DNA from: Polyodon spathula
Taxonomy: Eukaryota; Chordata; Actinopteri; Acipenseriformes; Polyodontidae
NCBI RefSeq assembly: GCF_017654505.1
Contig: NC_054538.1
Coordinates: forward strand, 59,618,184-59,682,183
DNA: 64,000 nt
Direction: 5' to 3'
Shown: positions 17,001-32,124 of the stretch, piece after piece
How the letters are laid out: every line of letters begins with the position of its first letter
Position numbering within the stretch: the first letter of the stretch is position 1
The notes under the pieces: model-generated
Seen by the model: the letters and a program-made list of their open reading frames with translations, nothing else
What the model was told of the DNA's origin: nothing
The model's database searches: none
Translations under genes and position numbers: made by a program

Positions 17001-19725
17001 AAGCCTGAACTTGGTGAGGAAAATAAAATTGTCTGTACCTTTAAGAGCGATCAATGTTTCAATGGTTCTAAGTTACAGGTTACTGCCGTAGACACAATGT
17101 TTTGAAATGTTAGTAAGAAAGCTGCAATAAACTAGTCACTCGTTTAAAGTTTAGAAGCAGTTGTTTGTGCCCGTATTAAAATGTAATAGTTATGATGATA
17201 AATTGTGCAACATATTCGGATAGTTTTGTGATTTAGCACCCAGAAAGTCAAATCAGCTCTATCCTCTTCTCTCTATTCCATAAAGACAGATGATTTGTGG
17301 TTTGTAAGCCCACCCCAAATTTAGAAAACACCAGAATACTGATACAGAGAATGTAAATGAAGCCAAAATTGATTAATGCACAAGTTGTTATGCAATGTAA
17401 AATCATGCAAAATCTGCACAATATATGATTTCATAGACACCATTTTGTTATAAGGAACAAAAACTAAAATAAAACTTTACATTTTAGGATTTGTATGGAT
17501 TGGATGTGACAAGACTGAAAAGTGAATTAAAAAATAAATAAAAAAATTCTGTACTTTAAAAGAATAAGTAATGGGGTTCCAAAAAAATATAGCATTACAC
17601 GTCCCCTCGTGTTGTTACAAATGTTTAAATAACGTACCTGTCATTTTCCTATTTGTGGTTAGCACCTGACAACTTTTTACACTTATAAATTCAATGGCTG
17701 TTTCAAAGCTTTATTCATTATTAGTTTTAATGGCTGCTCTAGTGCACTAGGGGGTTGAGACCTGTCCTCTAAATCACTGTAGTAAGACCGATTTAAAAAA
17801 AAAACATAATTGCTCTGGCTTTTCAGTTCCGTACCACATAATGGTTAGCTGTGTAACATGTTTGACAATGTGGTCAATAATTCTTATACTATCAGTTATG
17901 TGTCAAAAGTTGTTAGGATGTTAACAATAAAAAGAAAAATTACAGGTACATTATTTAAACAGTTGTAGCAACACCTGGGGCCATATAACACTATTTCTCG
18001 GAACCCCGTTACTTACTCTTTAAATCTTGGAATACATGCATTTAGCAGTCTAGGACCACTATAAAGTACCTGTTCCTAGAAGTAATCACACATTGCTGGG
18101 GGAACACAACAGTTAAAAGTAAAACCAAATAGAAACTAAGTCAAGTAGATAAACTGCTGTAGTGTCTTCATCGGTGTACACAAGTTTAGTACAAAAGTTC
18201 TTAATTATAAAAGGCTATCTTTAGAAACCTTTTGCAGATTTTTTAAATCATCCAAAATCTTACAACAGATGTTTGAATCACATGGTGTTAACTTAATCAG
18301 TGAATCTCAGCAACAAACAATAAATTAGCTGCAACACACATTTAGTACAGCATCAATTAACACATTAGTTTACATCATTTAACTTCACTCTTACTATTTG
18401 CCTTTAGTCTTAATTGTTCTCAAACTCAGATCTTTGATAAAAAGAGTTTTCACAGCAGGTACAGGTTCTAATCATTTTCCGGTAAGTTCTATTTGTGTCA
18501 ATGTGACTGCAGTATATCATGCTCCTTTTTAATTTGCATGATTTTTTTTTTGATGGTGTCATCAAGGCCAGTCCTCTGCCTCAAGGCCAGCTCCAGGGCT
18601 AGTCTCGTTCTGGATCTTGGCCATGGGTATCTGGCTTTGGATATCCTTGATCTGAGGACGTCAATGACAAGGAGTTTTGAACAAGTAACTTAAAACATAC
18701 TGATAACTGTTACTGCTTTTTTTTTTTATATATATATATTGGTTAGTTAGCTAAATGTCTGTTTTCTAGTTTCAGCACAATTTGATTTTACAATTACTGT
18801 TTTTTTTTTAACCATTAACTGTTGAATGATAACACTCCATATTTACAACAACAGAACAACATGCAGACATTGACTGTCTTAAGTTCTTGACACTGACCTG
18901 TCCTTAAAAGACTTTATTTGTGTCACTCTCTAAGCTTCTAAAAGAAGAGAAAAATATCATTTTTTTTTAACTTCTAGAGCAGCCCCCTATCCTGTAACAA
19001 TGTTCTCCCATGGAAATTTGCAAAACTACATTGGCAGAGTATTCTGTATATTTTAGCTGTCCTATTTAATTTGTGTCCTACATTTTTTCTTTTCCATTTT
19101 ACTGCTCGTCAAGAGACAGTTATGTACAGGCAGCTTTGTTTATTCAGCCAGTGCCACTGGATCAGCTGTGTATAGCGAACAACACATTAGCTTTTTAAGC
19201 AGCTAGAATATTTATTCAAGCTGCTTATAATGCATATTAAACAGAAGTTGTAGTATAAAATCCACTACCAAATCATTATATATAGCAACTCATAATGGCG
19301 CTACTGCCGTGTGTGGAGCAGGGTATAGTGCCAAAGCACTAGGAAGTACCTATAGCTGTTGTAGTGCTTCAGTATAATATGTACTGAATATCTACTGTAC
19401 AAGACAGTGTAAGGTAAGTACTATGGTAAATATGTTCGAAACACACAATATATGTTAACACTAACAATTTTAATTTAAAAAACTGAGCAAAGTCCGCCCC
19501 TCTCCCCTCCAGCTCATGTTATCCAGAGGTAAACCTTTAATTTCTTCACTCGCCATCTCGACAGCAAAGCGCTGTATAGCGTATGCTATCTCGAAAGCCC
19601 TCTGCATTGTTAAATGTCTAGACGACCAATAAAAAAAAAAGGTGAATGCAAACTGCAACAGCAACTGTTGATTTATCATGGAGACACAACCAATGTCCGG
19701 GGTCAATTGACAAGCGTAAGTTCCA
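17001..19725. other. Intron DNA; short coding-like patch at 18516-18680 (minus)
   Basis: Otherwise plain AT-rich intron. On the minus strand at 18516-18680 one frame reads SKARYPWPRSRTRLALELAL and then QRTGLDDTIKKKIMQIKKEH, and an overlapping frame also looks coding-like. There are no convincing splice sites and I do not recognise it. It may be a decayed fragment of a transposon or retrocopy. Confidence 0.35.
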
Positions 19726-19774
<49 letters not shown>

Positions 19775-19799
19775 GTAGTAGTAGTAGTAGCAGTAGTAA
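19726..19799. repeat. (ATT)n(AGT)n compound microsatellite
   Basis: About 16 ATT units followed by about 9 AGT units with one interruption. Confidence 0.97.
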
Positions 19800-19922
19800 A
19801 ATGTGACTGATAACCTGCTTGGATCGGTGACTATTAAATAAAGCTTATGCTTAAGTCTGCTTCAGTATGAGCTGTTGCAATGCACCATCTAATAACCAAT
19901 AAACAAAACATTTTAGTAATGC

Positions 19923-20790
19923 ACATGGTGCAGTACAAGTGGATTAAATTTCCAGCTGTACAAATACATTTATTTTGTTAATCAATCAGAACCATAACCA
20001 TGCACATACTTTACAAGTGCACCACTGCGTTGCACTGACATATAGAACAAGTTACAGTATCTACTAAAGTCACATTCAATGTACAAAAAAAACATTTCTA
20101 AACCGGGCCATAAACACTTTCCTCCTATGTCAGCTCGTCTTTTTTTTGCCATTTTAAGTTTGTCTTTCTTTCGTCTCCAGTCACGTACTGTTTTTTTCAA
20201 AATTGCAATAACCATGTATGTTGGCAAATTCAACAACGTACAATTTCAAACCTGCTGAGTAGCATTTTATTTTTTGTCTGTCTGTCCTACTTTATCCAGT
20301 CTCAAAGGTCACTTGTGTTATTATAGTATTACAGTTACAAAGAACGGAAGACTTGATAAGTTTATTCAGCTTTCTACACAATATCTGTTTGCTACGGATC
20401 CCGGGGGCAGGTAGTCTGAATGTTGATAAATCAATGGGTCGGGAGGGTGGAAATAAGAAAATTCATAGAGACTGGCAGTTACTGTGTTAAAAGTGAAGCA
20501 GTATAGCTGTGATGTTTTCATATTCCGAAAACTGATAACTTTAACCACTTTTTTTTTCTTCACGTACGCACACATCGGGGTCAAGAGGAGGTCAGTCTGA
20601 AAGATTGCACTTAACATTCAAAATGACTAAGGGTATTGAGAGTAACAAATTAAAATTTGTAATTAGAACAGTGGATGCCACAGATCCTAAAAAAAAAAAA
20701 AGTGCTGTTGAAAGTTAAGTTTGTGTGAGCCTAATCCCATTGTGGCACCGGTACAGTAAATTTTATATTACACTCCCCCCTTTTAAGGGC
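19923..20790 (-). repeat. Interspersed repeat, copy 1 (second copy at about 49632-50645)
   Basis: Colinear with 49632-50645 over almost its whole length. Shared landmarks include GTTGCACTGACATA, TTTCCTCCT followed by CAGCT, GTACGTGAAG-type sequence, GGTCAAGAGGAGGTCAGTC, ACATTCAAAATG and CACTCCCCCCTTTTAAGG. No protein recognised. Both copies have the same orientation. Given as minus because copy 2 adjoins a minus-strand hAT relic; true polarity is unknown. Confidence 0.75.
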
Positions 20791-21193
20791 CCTGCAGAAA
20801 TACCTAGAAAATTGACTTATACAACAGGTTTTACGATAAATGCATAAAGATATACTCTAGTATCAGAAGTGATTTACTTTAAATGTATATGACTAGATAA
20901 CACATCTTTAAAAGACACATTGAATGAAGTGCTATCTGTTATTCTTGCACTAATCTGTCGGTAATGAAAAAAAAAGATTCAAGAAATTCTTACTTAGATT
21001 TTTTAAAGGAATTAAAGTAACTAAACTTTCTTATGATGGACGTCTGATTTTCTAGTTACTGGATCAAGAACTCTCTCCCAGAAGCCTGTAACTCAGACTC
21101 CAGCGACCATTAAACCGAAGTATTGTTTTTTAAAAGAAAATAATTCCCTGTTAATATATACATGACTTGACTTGGGGTAATCAAGCTCTAGAT

Positions 21194-22531
<1,338 letters not shown>

Positions 22532-23293
22532 CTCTAGATTACTTTATTATAAATAAAGTAATACATTTTGTTACTGGAACAGACAGGGAACACAATGACG
22601 CGATTACTCATAGGGGCTCTGTTGAAGCTCAAGTGTGCATATCACATTGTTAACTAACAATAAGCAGAGGTAAAACCATGCGTTTGAGGCATCAGATTAT
22701 TCACTTATTCATTAAATATCCTAAAGGCATGTAAATCAAACCCAAATTAATGATTTGTGTTCTTTGCATATATAAATTAAAATTAAAAAGAGGTCTTTGC
22801 TGTTATTGCTTTTATGAGTACTGTATTGGTTGACAGCAAATATTATTCCTAAAACCATCAATTGAATTGTATGATAAATGCCTAGCTCTGCCTAAATCGA
22901 TATCACATTATTATTACTTAAAGTGGAAGCAGTCTTTATATATGATTTGAAAAACAACAATCCAACAGGGTGTACTAGAACGGAAGCTTCCTTTACCAAG
23001 CAGAAAGAAAAAGAAATTGCAAATCATTGGGTTATTGTGTCCCCTATAGTTTCTGTGGCAGTTCCAAAATTCAGCACTCTATGTCAACTACATACAGATA
23101 AGCTACATCATGTTTGGATATAACACAAGCAACTTTAAGATAACCCTGATCACAATGGTCTCTACTACCAATCATCAGATATGTTATTGCATGCATTTAT
23201 AGCAATTTGATTTGACAAGTGGATTGTTACAGTTTGCTCCACAGCAGTAGCATGACATATTAACTTTTATTAACTTTATTAAAAGTTTCTTAC

Positions 23294-23383
23294 CTCTGGA
23301 TATTTCAATTTTAGTGTTTTGTGCATTTCTCGAAAACGACTGTATCTTCTAAAAACTGTCCATGTCTCGTCCAAGACTGCAAT
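23294..23383 (-). CDS. KIF16B: KIF16B exon: PX core with PI3P-binding RRYSRF
   Basis: Symmetric 90-bp exon (phase 0 both ends) encoding 30 residues: IAVLDETWTV, then FRRYSRFREM, then HKTLKLKYPE. RRYSRF is the canonical PX signature R(R/K)YxxF whose first Arg contacts the 3-phosphate of PI3P. It follows directly from the EVK end of the exon at 29036. The acceptor ends TTTTGATAG and the donor is GAG/GTAAGA. The 5.6-kb intron upstream contains a near-complete Tc1-like element; the 17-kb intron downstream contains most of the other repeats in the left half. Confidence 0.96.
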
Positions 23384-23907
23384 CTATCAAAATATAAAAG
23401 CATATTTAAAGTATAAATATGGATTACATATACCCTGAAGTAAAAAAAAAAAAACTCCTCCATGAAGAGATACTACACTACACTATTAATATAACAAGGA
23501 ATAAATGTGTAAGTACTTTTCTAGATGCTCTAAAGGTTCTAAATGTATTATGTTGCTGTTCTGGAATACATGGTACATGCTCCCCGATAACCTTTATTTG
23601 AGATATTAAAGGCTTGGGACAAGATAATGGTAACCCACACAGATGTCGTTTTCAAAAAAATCAAACTTGAAACCTGAGAAATCCCTTTGTTGGATCAATT
23701 GATAGCCCATTAATTTACTTTCATACTGGGTGGGACAAATCACTTTGTAAGCTGGTTTCAATGGTGCCCAACATTTTCAAACGGGAACAATATGAGGAGA
23801 CATGTATATGTTGCACACACGTTGCTTTTGCATGCTTTGTTTTCATGTAATGGGTGTTTTATTATTACCCTTTAAATTGTGGGAGGGGAACAACTATATA
23901 CAATCGA

Positions 23908-24085
23908 TGTGCCAGAAAACTAGTTTCATAAAATTCCAGGGAACTTTATGCATCAAATACCAGGGAACCATTTTTATGTGCATAAAAGGCCAGTGAGTGA
24001 AGTATATGCATCAAATGCCAGGAAACAGAACCATATTAATCAAATGTCTGGGAAGATAACTATATAAAAATTCGAGGGAAGTGAA
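23908..24085 (+). repeat. Degenerate minisatellite, about six units of 26-31 bp
   Basis: The pattern CATNAAA(T)NCCAGGGAA plus a variable spacer recurs at about 23928, 23952, 23980, 24008, 24035 and 24066: CATAAAATTCCAGGGAAC, CATCAAATACCAGGGAAC, CATAAAAGGCCAGTGA, CATCAAATGCCAGGAAAC, AATCAAATGTCTGGGAAG, AAAAATTCGAGGGAAG. It is an eroded tandem array, not protein-coding. Confidence 0.7.
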
Positions 24086-25780
24086 CACATTTCTTTATTT
24101 TTCAGTTACTGTCATAGACAAGCTGCCTACAATACAAACACTGTTGGCTCCTCCTCCTAATCTTCTGTTACATTCTCATTTTCATGCAGTTGGCAGATGT
24201 GGATTTTCCAAATTCAAATGCAAATAGATTTGTCTGTTGCTTCAGTTTCTTTGACATTTTATTTAGGGTAATTCAGAGATATTTTGAGAAACTGTTTTTA
24301 TTTTATTTCCTGTGCCGTCTGAGCTGATCAACCGAGCGACTCAGGGAAACTCAATGGCCTGTAGCACTCCTGCAACACGGATCATTTTTAAAAAGTTGTG
24401 TAGTTATTTTAAATCCCCATCAGACACCTCTGATTATTTCTGCTGTTCTACCCTAACTCGACTGGCTGGTGCACGTTACTATGGATACAAGAAAAGGTGT
24501 CTGGTTCCATGAAAAGATTGGCTCTGAGATGATCAGGGTGGTGCAGATTGAATTAGCAGAAAGCCTTTATTACAGAACCAAAAGTTCTGAGTATACTGTA
24601 AAAGCTTAGTCTCCAATGAGGCGACTTTGGGGTAAAATTTACTGGCCATATTAAAACTGAAGGTCGCATTTGGTGACCAGGTGACCTGATTTGACCCACC
24701 CTGCTTACTTATATCCTGAAATCCACATTTTTAAATGCATACTTGCTTACAGTACATGTTTGTATAGTCCTGAATTTAAACCCACTTCAGTAGAATGGTG
24801 GTTAGCACTGTTTAACAAAAAATAAAAAAGGCTTCATTTTTTCAGAAATAAAATGCTAACCGGCAGTGGTTCATTAAAAAACAAACAAAAAAAAAAAAAC
24901 AAAGGCCATTCATCTTTAAATGGGACAGCATCAAACAGCAGACATTTAAAAATGAAAGACATTACTACTATGTATTATTAACAGTTCCTGTGCAATCTTA
25001 CAATTGATTTCAGTACTGCGAGATAGCATGTTTTTGTTATTCTCATCTCAATTTTAACACAATTTGATCTTGCCATATCTAAAATTGATTTCATATAGGG
25101 TATATCAGGTTTTAAGCTGTTTTGTTATAAAAGATAAAGTATGATTGTCTCCAAAATGCAATGTACATTATTGGGCACTTTTCTATCATATATTGTGGGA
25201 TAAGCACATAACTACATACTTACAAGCATAAATAAGCCCGTGGAGCTATTTCGATTCCACAAGTTAAGCAAAGTTCAATCTTGATTTATAACAGTTCAAA
25301 AAGACAATAATTGTAATTTAAATTGACACATCATTTCTGAGATCTAGCCATTAGGAGTATAATTACTACTCAATTTACTTATCAGTATGGTCAAAAGGTT
25401 TTAAGGTTATTAAAAAAGAAATACAGGTGTTTGAAAATAATCAAAATTAGTGAAGGGCCAGGTTTACAAAGTGTTTCCTCCAGTCAGTAATTTACTTACA
25501 TTTTTTTTTAAAGGAAAAAAAAAGTATATTGCACTTGTTGCATTGTGCAACTGTAAACACACTGTAATGTGCCTAAAATTTCTATGAGCAAATTGCACGC
25601 TGAAAATGACTAGGACTACAGTTGACTAAATTGTATGTGGTTCCAGTGAGCCAGAGATTATCATATTATACATTTTTTTAAATTTCTTTAAGCATGGAAA
25701 CAACAACAACAACAGTATATGAAGAGCTTCAAACCAAAACAGTATATATCCATTTTCATTGTTTTTAGTAAATTGATATA
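24086..25780. other. Intron DNA, no feature recognised
   Basis: KIF16B intron between the two PX exons; A-rich tracts near 24880 and 25500. No exon or repeat family recognised. Confidence 0.5.
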
Positions 25781-27085
25781 CACTGATAAAAAATAGAAAT
25801 GCAACATGTAAAGTGTTGGTCCCATGTTTCCTGAGCTGAAATAAAAGATCCCAGAAATTTTCCATATGCACAAAAAGCTTATTTCTCTCAAATTTTGTAC
25901 ACAAATTTGTTTACATCCCTGTTAGTGAGCATTTCTCCTTTGCCAAGATAATTCATCCACCTGACAGGTGTGGCATATCAAGAAGCTGATTAAACAGCAT
26001 GATCATTACACAGGTGCACCTTGTGCTGGGGACAATAAAAGGTCAGTACACAGTTTTGTCACACAACACAATGCCACAGATGTCTCAAGTTTTGAGGGAG
26101 CATGCAATTGGCATGCTGACTGCAGGAATGTCCTCCAGAGCTGTTGCCAGAGAATTGAATGTTCATTTCTCTACCATAAGCCGCCTCTAACGTTGTTTTA
26201 GAGAATTTGGCAGTACATCCAACCGGCCTCACAACCGCAGACCACGTGTAACCCCGCCAGCCCAGGACCTCCATATCCGGCTTCTTCACCTGCGGGTTCA
26301 TCTGAGACCAGCCACTCGGACAGCTGATGAAACTGTGGGTTTGCACAACCGCAGAATTTCTGCACAAACTGTCAGAAACTGTCTCAGGGAAGCTCATCTG
26401 CGTGCTTGTTGTCCTCACCAGGGTCTTGAGTTGACTGTAGTTCGGTGTCATAACAGACTTCAGTTGGCAAATGCTCACCTTCGACGGCCACCGGCACGCT
26501 GGAGAAGTGTGCTCTTCACGGACGAGTCCCGGTTTCAACTGTACCGGGTAGATGGCAGATAGTGTGTATGGCGTTGTGTGGGCAAGCGGTTTGCTGATAT
26601 CAACGTTGTGAACAGAGTGCCCCATGGTGGCAGTGGGGTTTTGGTATGGGCAGGCATACGCTACGGACAACGAACACAATTGCATTTTATTGATGGCAAT
26701 TTGAATGCACAGAGATACCGTAACGAGATCCTGAGGCCCATTGTTGTGCCATTCATCCGCCGCCATCACCTCATGTTTCAGCATGATAATGCACGGCCCC
26801 ATGTCGCAAGGATCTGTACACAATTCCCGGAAGCTGAAAATGTCCCAGTTCTTCCATGGCCTATATACTCACCAGACATGTCACCCATTGAGCATGTTTT
26901 GGATGCTCTGGATCAACGTGTAAGACAGCGTGCTCCAGTTCCTGCCAATATCCAGCAACTTTGCACAGCTATTGAAGAGGAGTGGGACAACATTGCACAG
27001 GCCACAATCAACAGCCTCATCAACTCTGATCAACTCGAAGGAGATGTGTCGCGCTGCTACTACCGTTTACCACCAGTGTGGTGAT
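25781..27085 (+). mobile_element. Tc1-like transposon, right end lost
   Basis: The left inverted repeat (CACTGATAAAAAATAGAAAT) begins at 25781 after a TA. The transposase region follows in a single frame. Past the transposase C-terminus the sequence breaks into an AT microsatellite (27120-27175), and no matching right inverted repeat was found, so the element is truncated and immobile by itself. Confidence 0.85.
26071..27084 (+). pseudogene. Tc1-like transposase with two in-frame stops
   Basis: One continuous frame apart from two stops. MPQMSQVLREHAIGMLTAGM starts the paired-like DNA-binding domain. After a TAA at 26188 the second helix-turn-helix region continues. RSVLFTDESRFQLYRVDGR contains catalytic Asp 1, followed by a TAG at 26560; MFQHDNARPHVARI contains Asp 2, and SPDMSPIEHVLDALD the Glu of the DDE triad. 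Both stops stand where the family usually has Gln codons, consistent with C-to-T decay. The last 20 residues are out of register, so the C-terminus is also damaged. Confidence 0.88.
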
Positions 27086-29035
27086 GACTGACCACAGAGA
27101 TATAGATCTAGGTATAATCTATTGACTACATATATATTATATATCTATATATATATATAATATATATATATAATTAAAATGGGGGATTCTTAGCAACAAG
27201 CCAGGTTCCTTTTATATTATAAATGTTATATAAGAACAATAAAACAAACATAAACATTTTAAATCTACCTCAAAAAGTAAAAAAATAAACACATGAAGAC
27301 ATTTATTTTTTATGCAAAATGCTACATATCCCAGATTCCTTCCTTTTTGCACAACATTCTACATATCCATTTCTCTACCAACAGCTTCACAAGTCTCTAT
27401 CATGTCTTTGTTTCCTTCACATGTTAATTATTATCCAAACATCATCATCTGAGCCACTTCACATCTGTGCAACTTCAGAACGTGCAGATATACAAAAAAC
27501 AATGCATCAACAACAACAAGGAATACAAATCAATCTATCTACCAGCTTGTCTAATAAGTAACTACAGCAACTGAGAGAAAATTCATGGTCATGAGCAACA
27601 CACTTCCTTTTCTTGTTACATAGTATGAGCAGATGAAGAGATTCATCCTGAGAAACTTTCACTGCCTTCTCATAAAATGTATCATGATTCAGCAAGAGAT
27701 GTGCCGGCGTATGCTTGTCAGCATGACAGAGGTCAGTATTCTTATTATCGGCAGAATGAGTGCAGATCACTCACAGGATTTTGCCCTTTCAGAATGACGC
27801 TCTTGCTTCTTCTGCTCTCGCTTGTGAGCATCCTTGGATGCCTTACATTTTCTACCAACAGACAACTGTTTTCTCTACCATTGGCTCTGATATTTTATCA
27901 AAGTTGTTAATTTTGACAGATTTATTCATGATCCAACTTTCACTCTGAAATAATGTGTGCTGCCAATTGCGGTTTGATGAAAACCGGAAATGTCAAATGT
28001 CACGTTTTGAAACGAAAGCTGTTTTTAGCATTTGGATTACATGGCAGATATCTAATTTTGACTGAAAATGTGTATGCTAAGTGAAAAGGCTACCCTTCAG
28101 GAGCAAACTGAAAGCTGTAGTTGGAAATGTGTGGATTGGCGTTTGTTGTGGTTTGGTATGCAACTCTTCATATATTTTCAATGGTTTTTGACAGTGACTA
28201 TAGTATAATGTATAGCTACACTAACAAACAAAAGATTTACTGATGTTTTTTACAAAGACGAACATTATTAATTGATGTTTCAATGTTTAATTGACAGCAA
28301 AATCCACATACTCAAACCACAAGTATAAGCCGTACTACTGTCTAAATTACAAAAATTGTCAGCTTGAATAAACAGTTACCCTGTACCAGGGCCAGAGTTG
28401 CACAAATGTTAAAAAATTCTGAAGATTAGAACTGACATTGCAATTTATGAAAGTGACCAAATGTTTTACGTATTATCTTCTTGCTAAATCAGATTTTTTA
28501 GGCTACATTTCTTAGAGGGCATTTGTTGCATTGCCTTTCTTACTCAAAAGCCCAAAAGTGATTGATTTCCCTGAAGTCACAAATGCTAATTAAAAACAGC
28601 TACTAAACCTAAATAAGCATTTCTGCAAGATTGAAACCATTTGCACACATGCCTATTTCATGTGCCAAAAATATTTATTTAGAGGTGTAACATCTGCCTG
28701 CATTCATGTGTGTGTTTCTAACCCCTAGTCTCCTGATAAGTAAAACCTGATTGCACAATTCAAGCAGTAATTTTCTGTGCCGAGTAGCACTACTCATCCA
28801 AGATGGGAAATGTCTTTGAAGACCTGCCTGGGCACTTCAGTGCTGAATACCATAGTTATTTCCTTGAGATGTGCAAATTACTTTCCTTAACATAATTCCC
28901 ACTTCTAGTACTTGTTTTATTGCATATCAAAATAAATAAATAAATAAATAAATAAATAAAGTTTTGATAAACAATCCCCTACTGTCACTTGACAATGAGA
29001 ACACAACATAAAGATCAATAGGGATAAATGCTTAC
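27086..29035. other. Intron DNA with an unassigned coding-like patch (27507-27870, minus)
   Basis: AT microsatellite at 27120-27175 and AAAT repeats at 28930-28961. On the minus strand, 27507-27770 is open (NTDLCHADKHTPAHLLLNHD, then FYEKAVKVSQDESLHLLI). Just upstream a Lys/Arg-rich frame reads KCKASKDAHKREQKKQERHS. Neither is recognised, and no splice sites join them convincingly. Confidence 0.35.
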
Positions 29036-29158
29036 CTTTACTTCAAACTCATAGTGCTCATCCTTCCCCTGTCCACGCAGGACATAGCGTGGAATACTAA
29101 TTTTTACTGGGTCCTTCAGGCTGTCTGCATTCACTCCCAGAGGACGAGAAACCAGTCG
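29036..29158 (-). CDS. KIF16B: KIF16B exon: start of the PX domain
   Basis: Symmetric 123-bp exon (phase 0 both ends) encoding 41 residues from RLVSRPLGVNADSLKDP through KISIPRYVLRGQGKDEHYEF to EVK. This is the beginning of the KIF16B PX domain, whose first beta strands (KISIPRYVL..GKD..FEFEVK) I recognise clearly. In the family this domain binds phosphatidylinositol 3-phosphate and anchors the motor to early endosomes. Acceptor TTTGGCAG/CGA; donor AAG/GTAAGC. It is 8 kb downstream of the competing terminal exon at 37261-39438, so a transcript ending there would lack it. Confidence 0.95.
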
Positions 29159-29870
29159 CTGCCAAAGAAAACATCAGAAAAGAAAAGGCAGAGGGCAAAT
29201 ACGGTCAGCAATTAGAAAATGAAGCAGTATGAACTCACACCAAATGGAAATATATACAAAAAAGTACAGTGATAACCAGCTGTTTTCAAAGGGTTGCCAA
29301 GGTTAATCTTGGAACAATCAAAACATCTTGTATATCTAATGTGGGAGTGTGACAACGTCTGCCCTTTTTTTATTATACACTGCAATCATAAAAATAAACC
29401 TGAAATATGCATATTTGTGATTTCTGCGACTTAACTAGCTGTGTAATGTATCATCCCATTTAAAAATGGAATTACTTGCCAATATGACTGCTGTTATATT
29501 TCAGACATATAAAACGCAATTCTGAATACATTTAGCACTATTAGAGTAACACATTATGTGGAATACATCGTTCTATCTGGAATACAATTTGAATTCTCTC
29601 TCATGTAAAGACAGTACTCATATTATTCCCATATGAAACATGAATTGCATGAGGAGCCATGCACAATTGTTCTCTGTAAAGGATTGTAAGTAAACACAGA
29701 ATTAAAAAGGGAAATGTATCCTGCTTTCTGGTGAACCACACATTTAAAATACATTTCTATAAAAAATATAGTGAGTGCTATCACTGGTGAACGCAAAAGT
29801 TGTATGACCTTTATGAAAAAAATAAAATCTCTGTCATTTGTACTGTAAATATCTGGAATTTTATATATAT

Positions 29871-30231
<361 letters not shown>

Positions 30232-31571
30232 TCACAGATATACGCTTGAAATTTAAATTAGATTTTTGGAAGCAATCAAAAAATAAAATCTGATAAAGTA
30301 TATACAGTTTAATATTCAGCAGCAAACAATCCCCAACATGTCATTCCTAACGTACACGAAACAAGCTTTAACATACAGTTCTGTTGTTTATTTAAATGTA
30401 CATACTCTACATGACATATGTACCCTTATAACCAGATTGAATTTGGGAGCAATAGCAAGATGGGACTGTTTGATTTTAAATGTTATACCTTACACATGCA
30501 TTCTATCGGTACACCCTTTAGTATGAAGGCAATATCAATGTCTCACACTGGATCACTGGATATTTAACGTATTCCTTCTAATTTAAGGCAGTCTTAAATT
30601 CGAGTACAGTACAGTGGTGCGTGTGTTAAAATCTCCAACACAAGACATGACTACCGAAGTACACAAACAGCAACGTGACTGACTGCTGAGAAAAGACAAA
30701 GCATCTGCCCAAATACACAAGCAGCAATGTGACACTGCTGAGAAAAAAAACAAACCAAGCTTCCTGACGGATTCTAAGAGAAACGTTTACAATTTCAGCA
30801 TTTCTAACAGAGTACCACCACCAGCTTGGACAGATCGGAAATGCTGATCAGACCCACATATTTTTTGACATGCCAAGCAATGTTCAATGCTGTTGTTGTT
30901 GCCTGATGCCGTGGAGCGTTGTGTCGTGCTTGTTGTTGCCAGGATGTGTGATGCCGTAAGTGAGTAGTGGTGTGCGTATGACAGAGATGCCATCTTAAGT
31001 ATTATACAATGCGCAGCACAATAAACAAGCTCCGTGGTTAATCTACAACAACACTGTTTTTTGTCAGTTTTGTACGATACAACAGCGTAATTGAGGTTGT
31101 ATCTTTGTAAATGCATATTTATTTGATCTTTAATTTTTTCCTCAAATTGAGAGTGGTAAATTTGGGCTGCGTCAAATGTGTATATTGAATTTAGAAAGGT
31201 ATTTCTGAAAGCAGCAAAGCCTGTATATTAGATTTCCATGTTATATATAGACTGTACTCAAATATTTACCATATTTGTTAAACATATCTATACTATTACA
31301 TTAAGCAAAAAGGTCTGTAAGTGTGACAATAATTTATTTGTAAGACCAGTTACCAAAAAACATAGGAACTTGGACGTTTCTATAGCATACAGGATAAGCA
31401 AACTGCAGTTCACAGCTTTTCTGAAAACATTTGTGAGAAGACTTTTGCTTCATTTGTACATGGGAATATTAGACTACATAAGGGACTAAATCAGGTGAAT
31501 ATGACAGTGAATGGGTATATTTTAAAATACCTGCAAGGTTAAAAGTTTGCAAGAATTAAAAATTAAAAAAT

Positions 31572-31606
<35 letters not shown>

Positions 31607-32082
31607 CATTATATATCTTGTGAGGCTATCACTGTGTATACTTATTACTAAACACTTGTTTGAACTTAGTAAAAATAAAGTATATCAATTGTTGAAACTT
31701 CATATAATTAAATTTTATTTCAATATAGTTAACAAATTTGAAGTATATAATAAAATAATTAGAATTACTTATACAAGTTTGGTAAAGATGTATTTGTTAT
31801 TTTTTACTCTGCTCAATTTCTACCAACCTTTTTCTCGTTTATTTTAAAAAAACGTAAATTTGATATATTACTCAGTGGTGTGAAATGCTGAAAGGATAAT
31901 ACTTACTCACAGCTGCTGCAGGTTTTGCTTGGTTAACTTTAATCACGTGGTTATGTTAAAAACGTGGGTGATATACATTTAATTTTGCCACCCAGCCATA
32001 TGAAAATTTTTGAAAAATTATAATATACATATTTTAGAACTTTGTCTATTTGACATGAGTAATCTTCTAATTAATACTTTTT

Positions 32083-32124
<42 letters not shown>

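Noticed and set aside
26059..26823. 254-codon minus-strand ORF opposite the Tc1 transposase
   Set aside because: It has no transposase or other motif, whereas the plus strand carries the recognisable DDE protein; it is antisense shadow.
30787..31116. 109-codon minus-strand ORF
   Set aside because: No motif, no splice or promoter support, and low-information composition.
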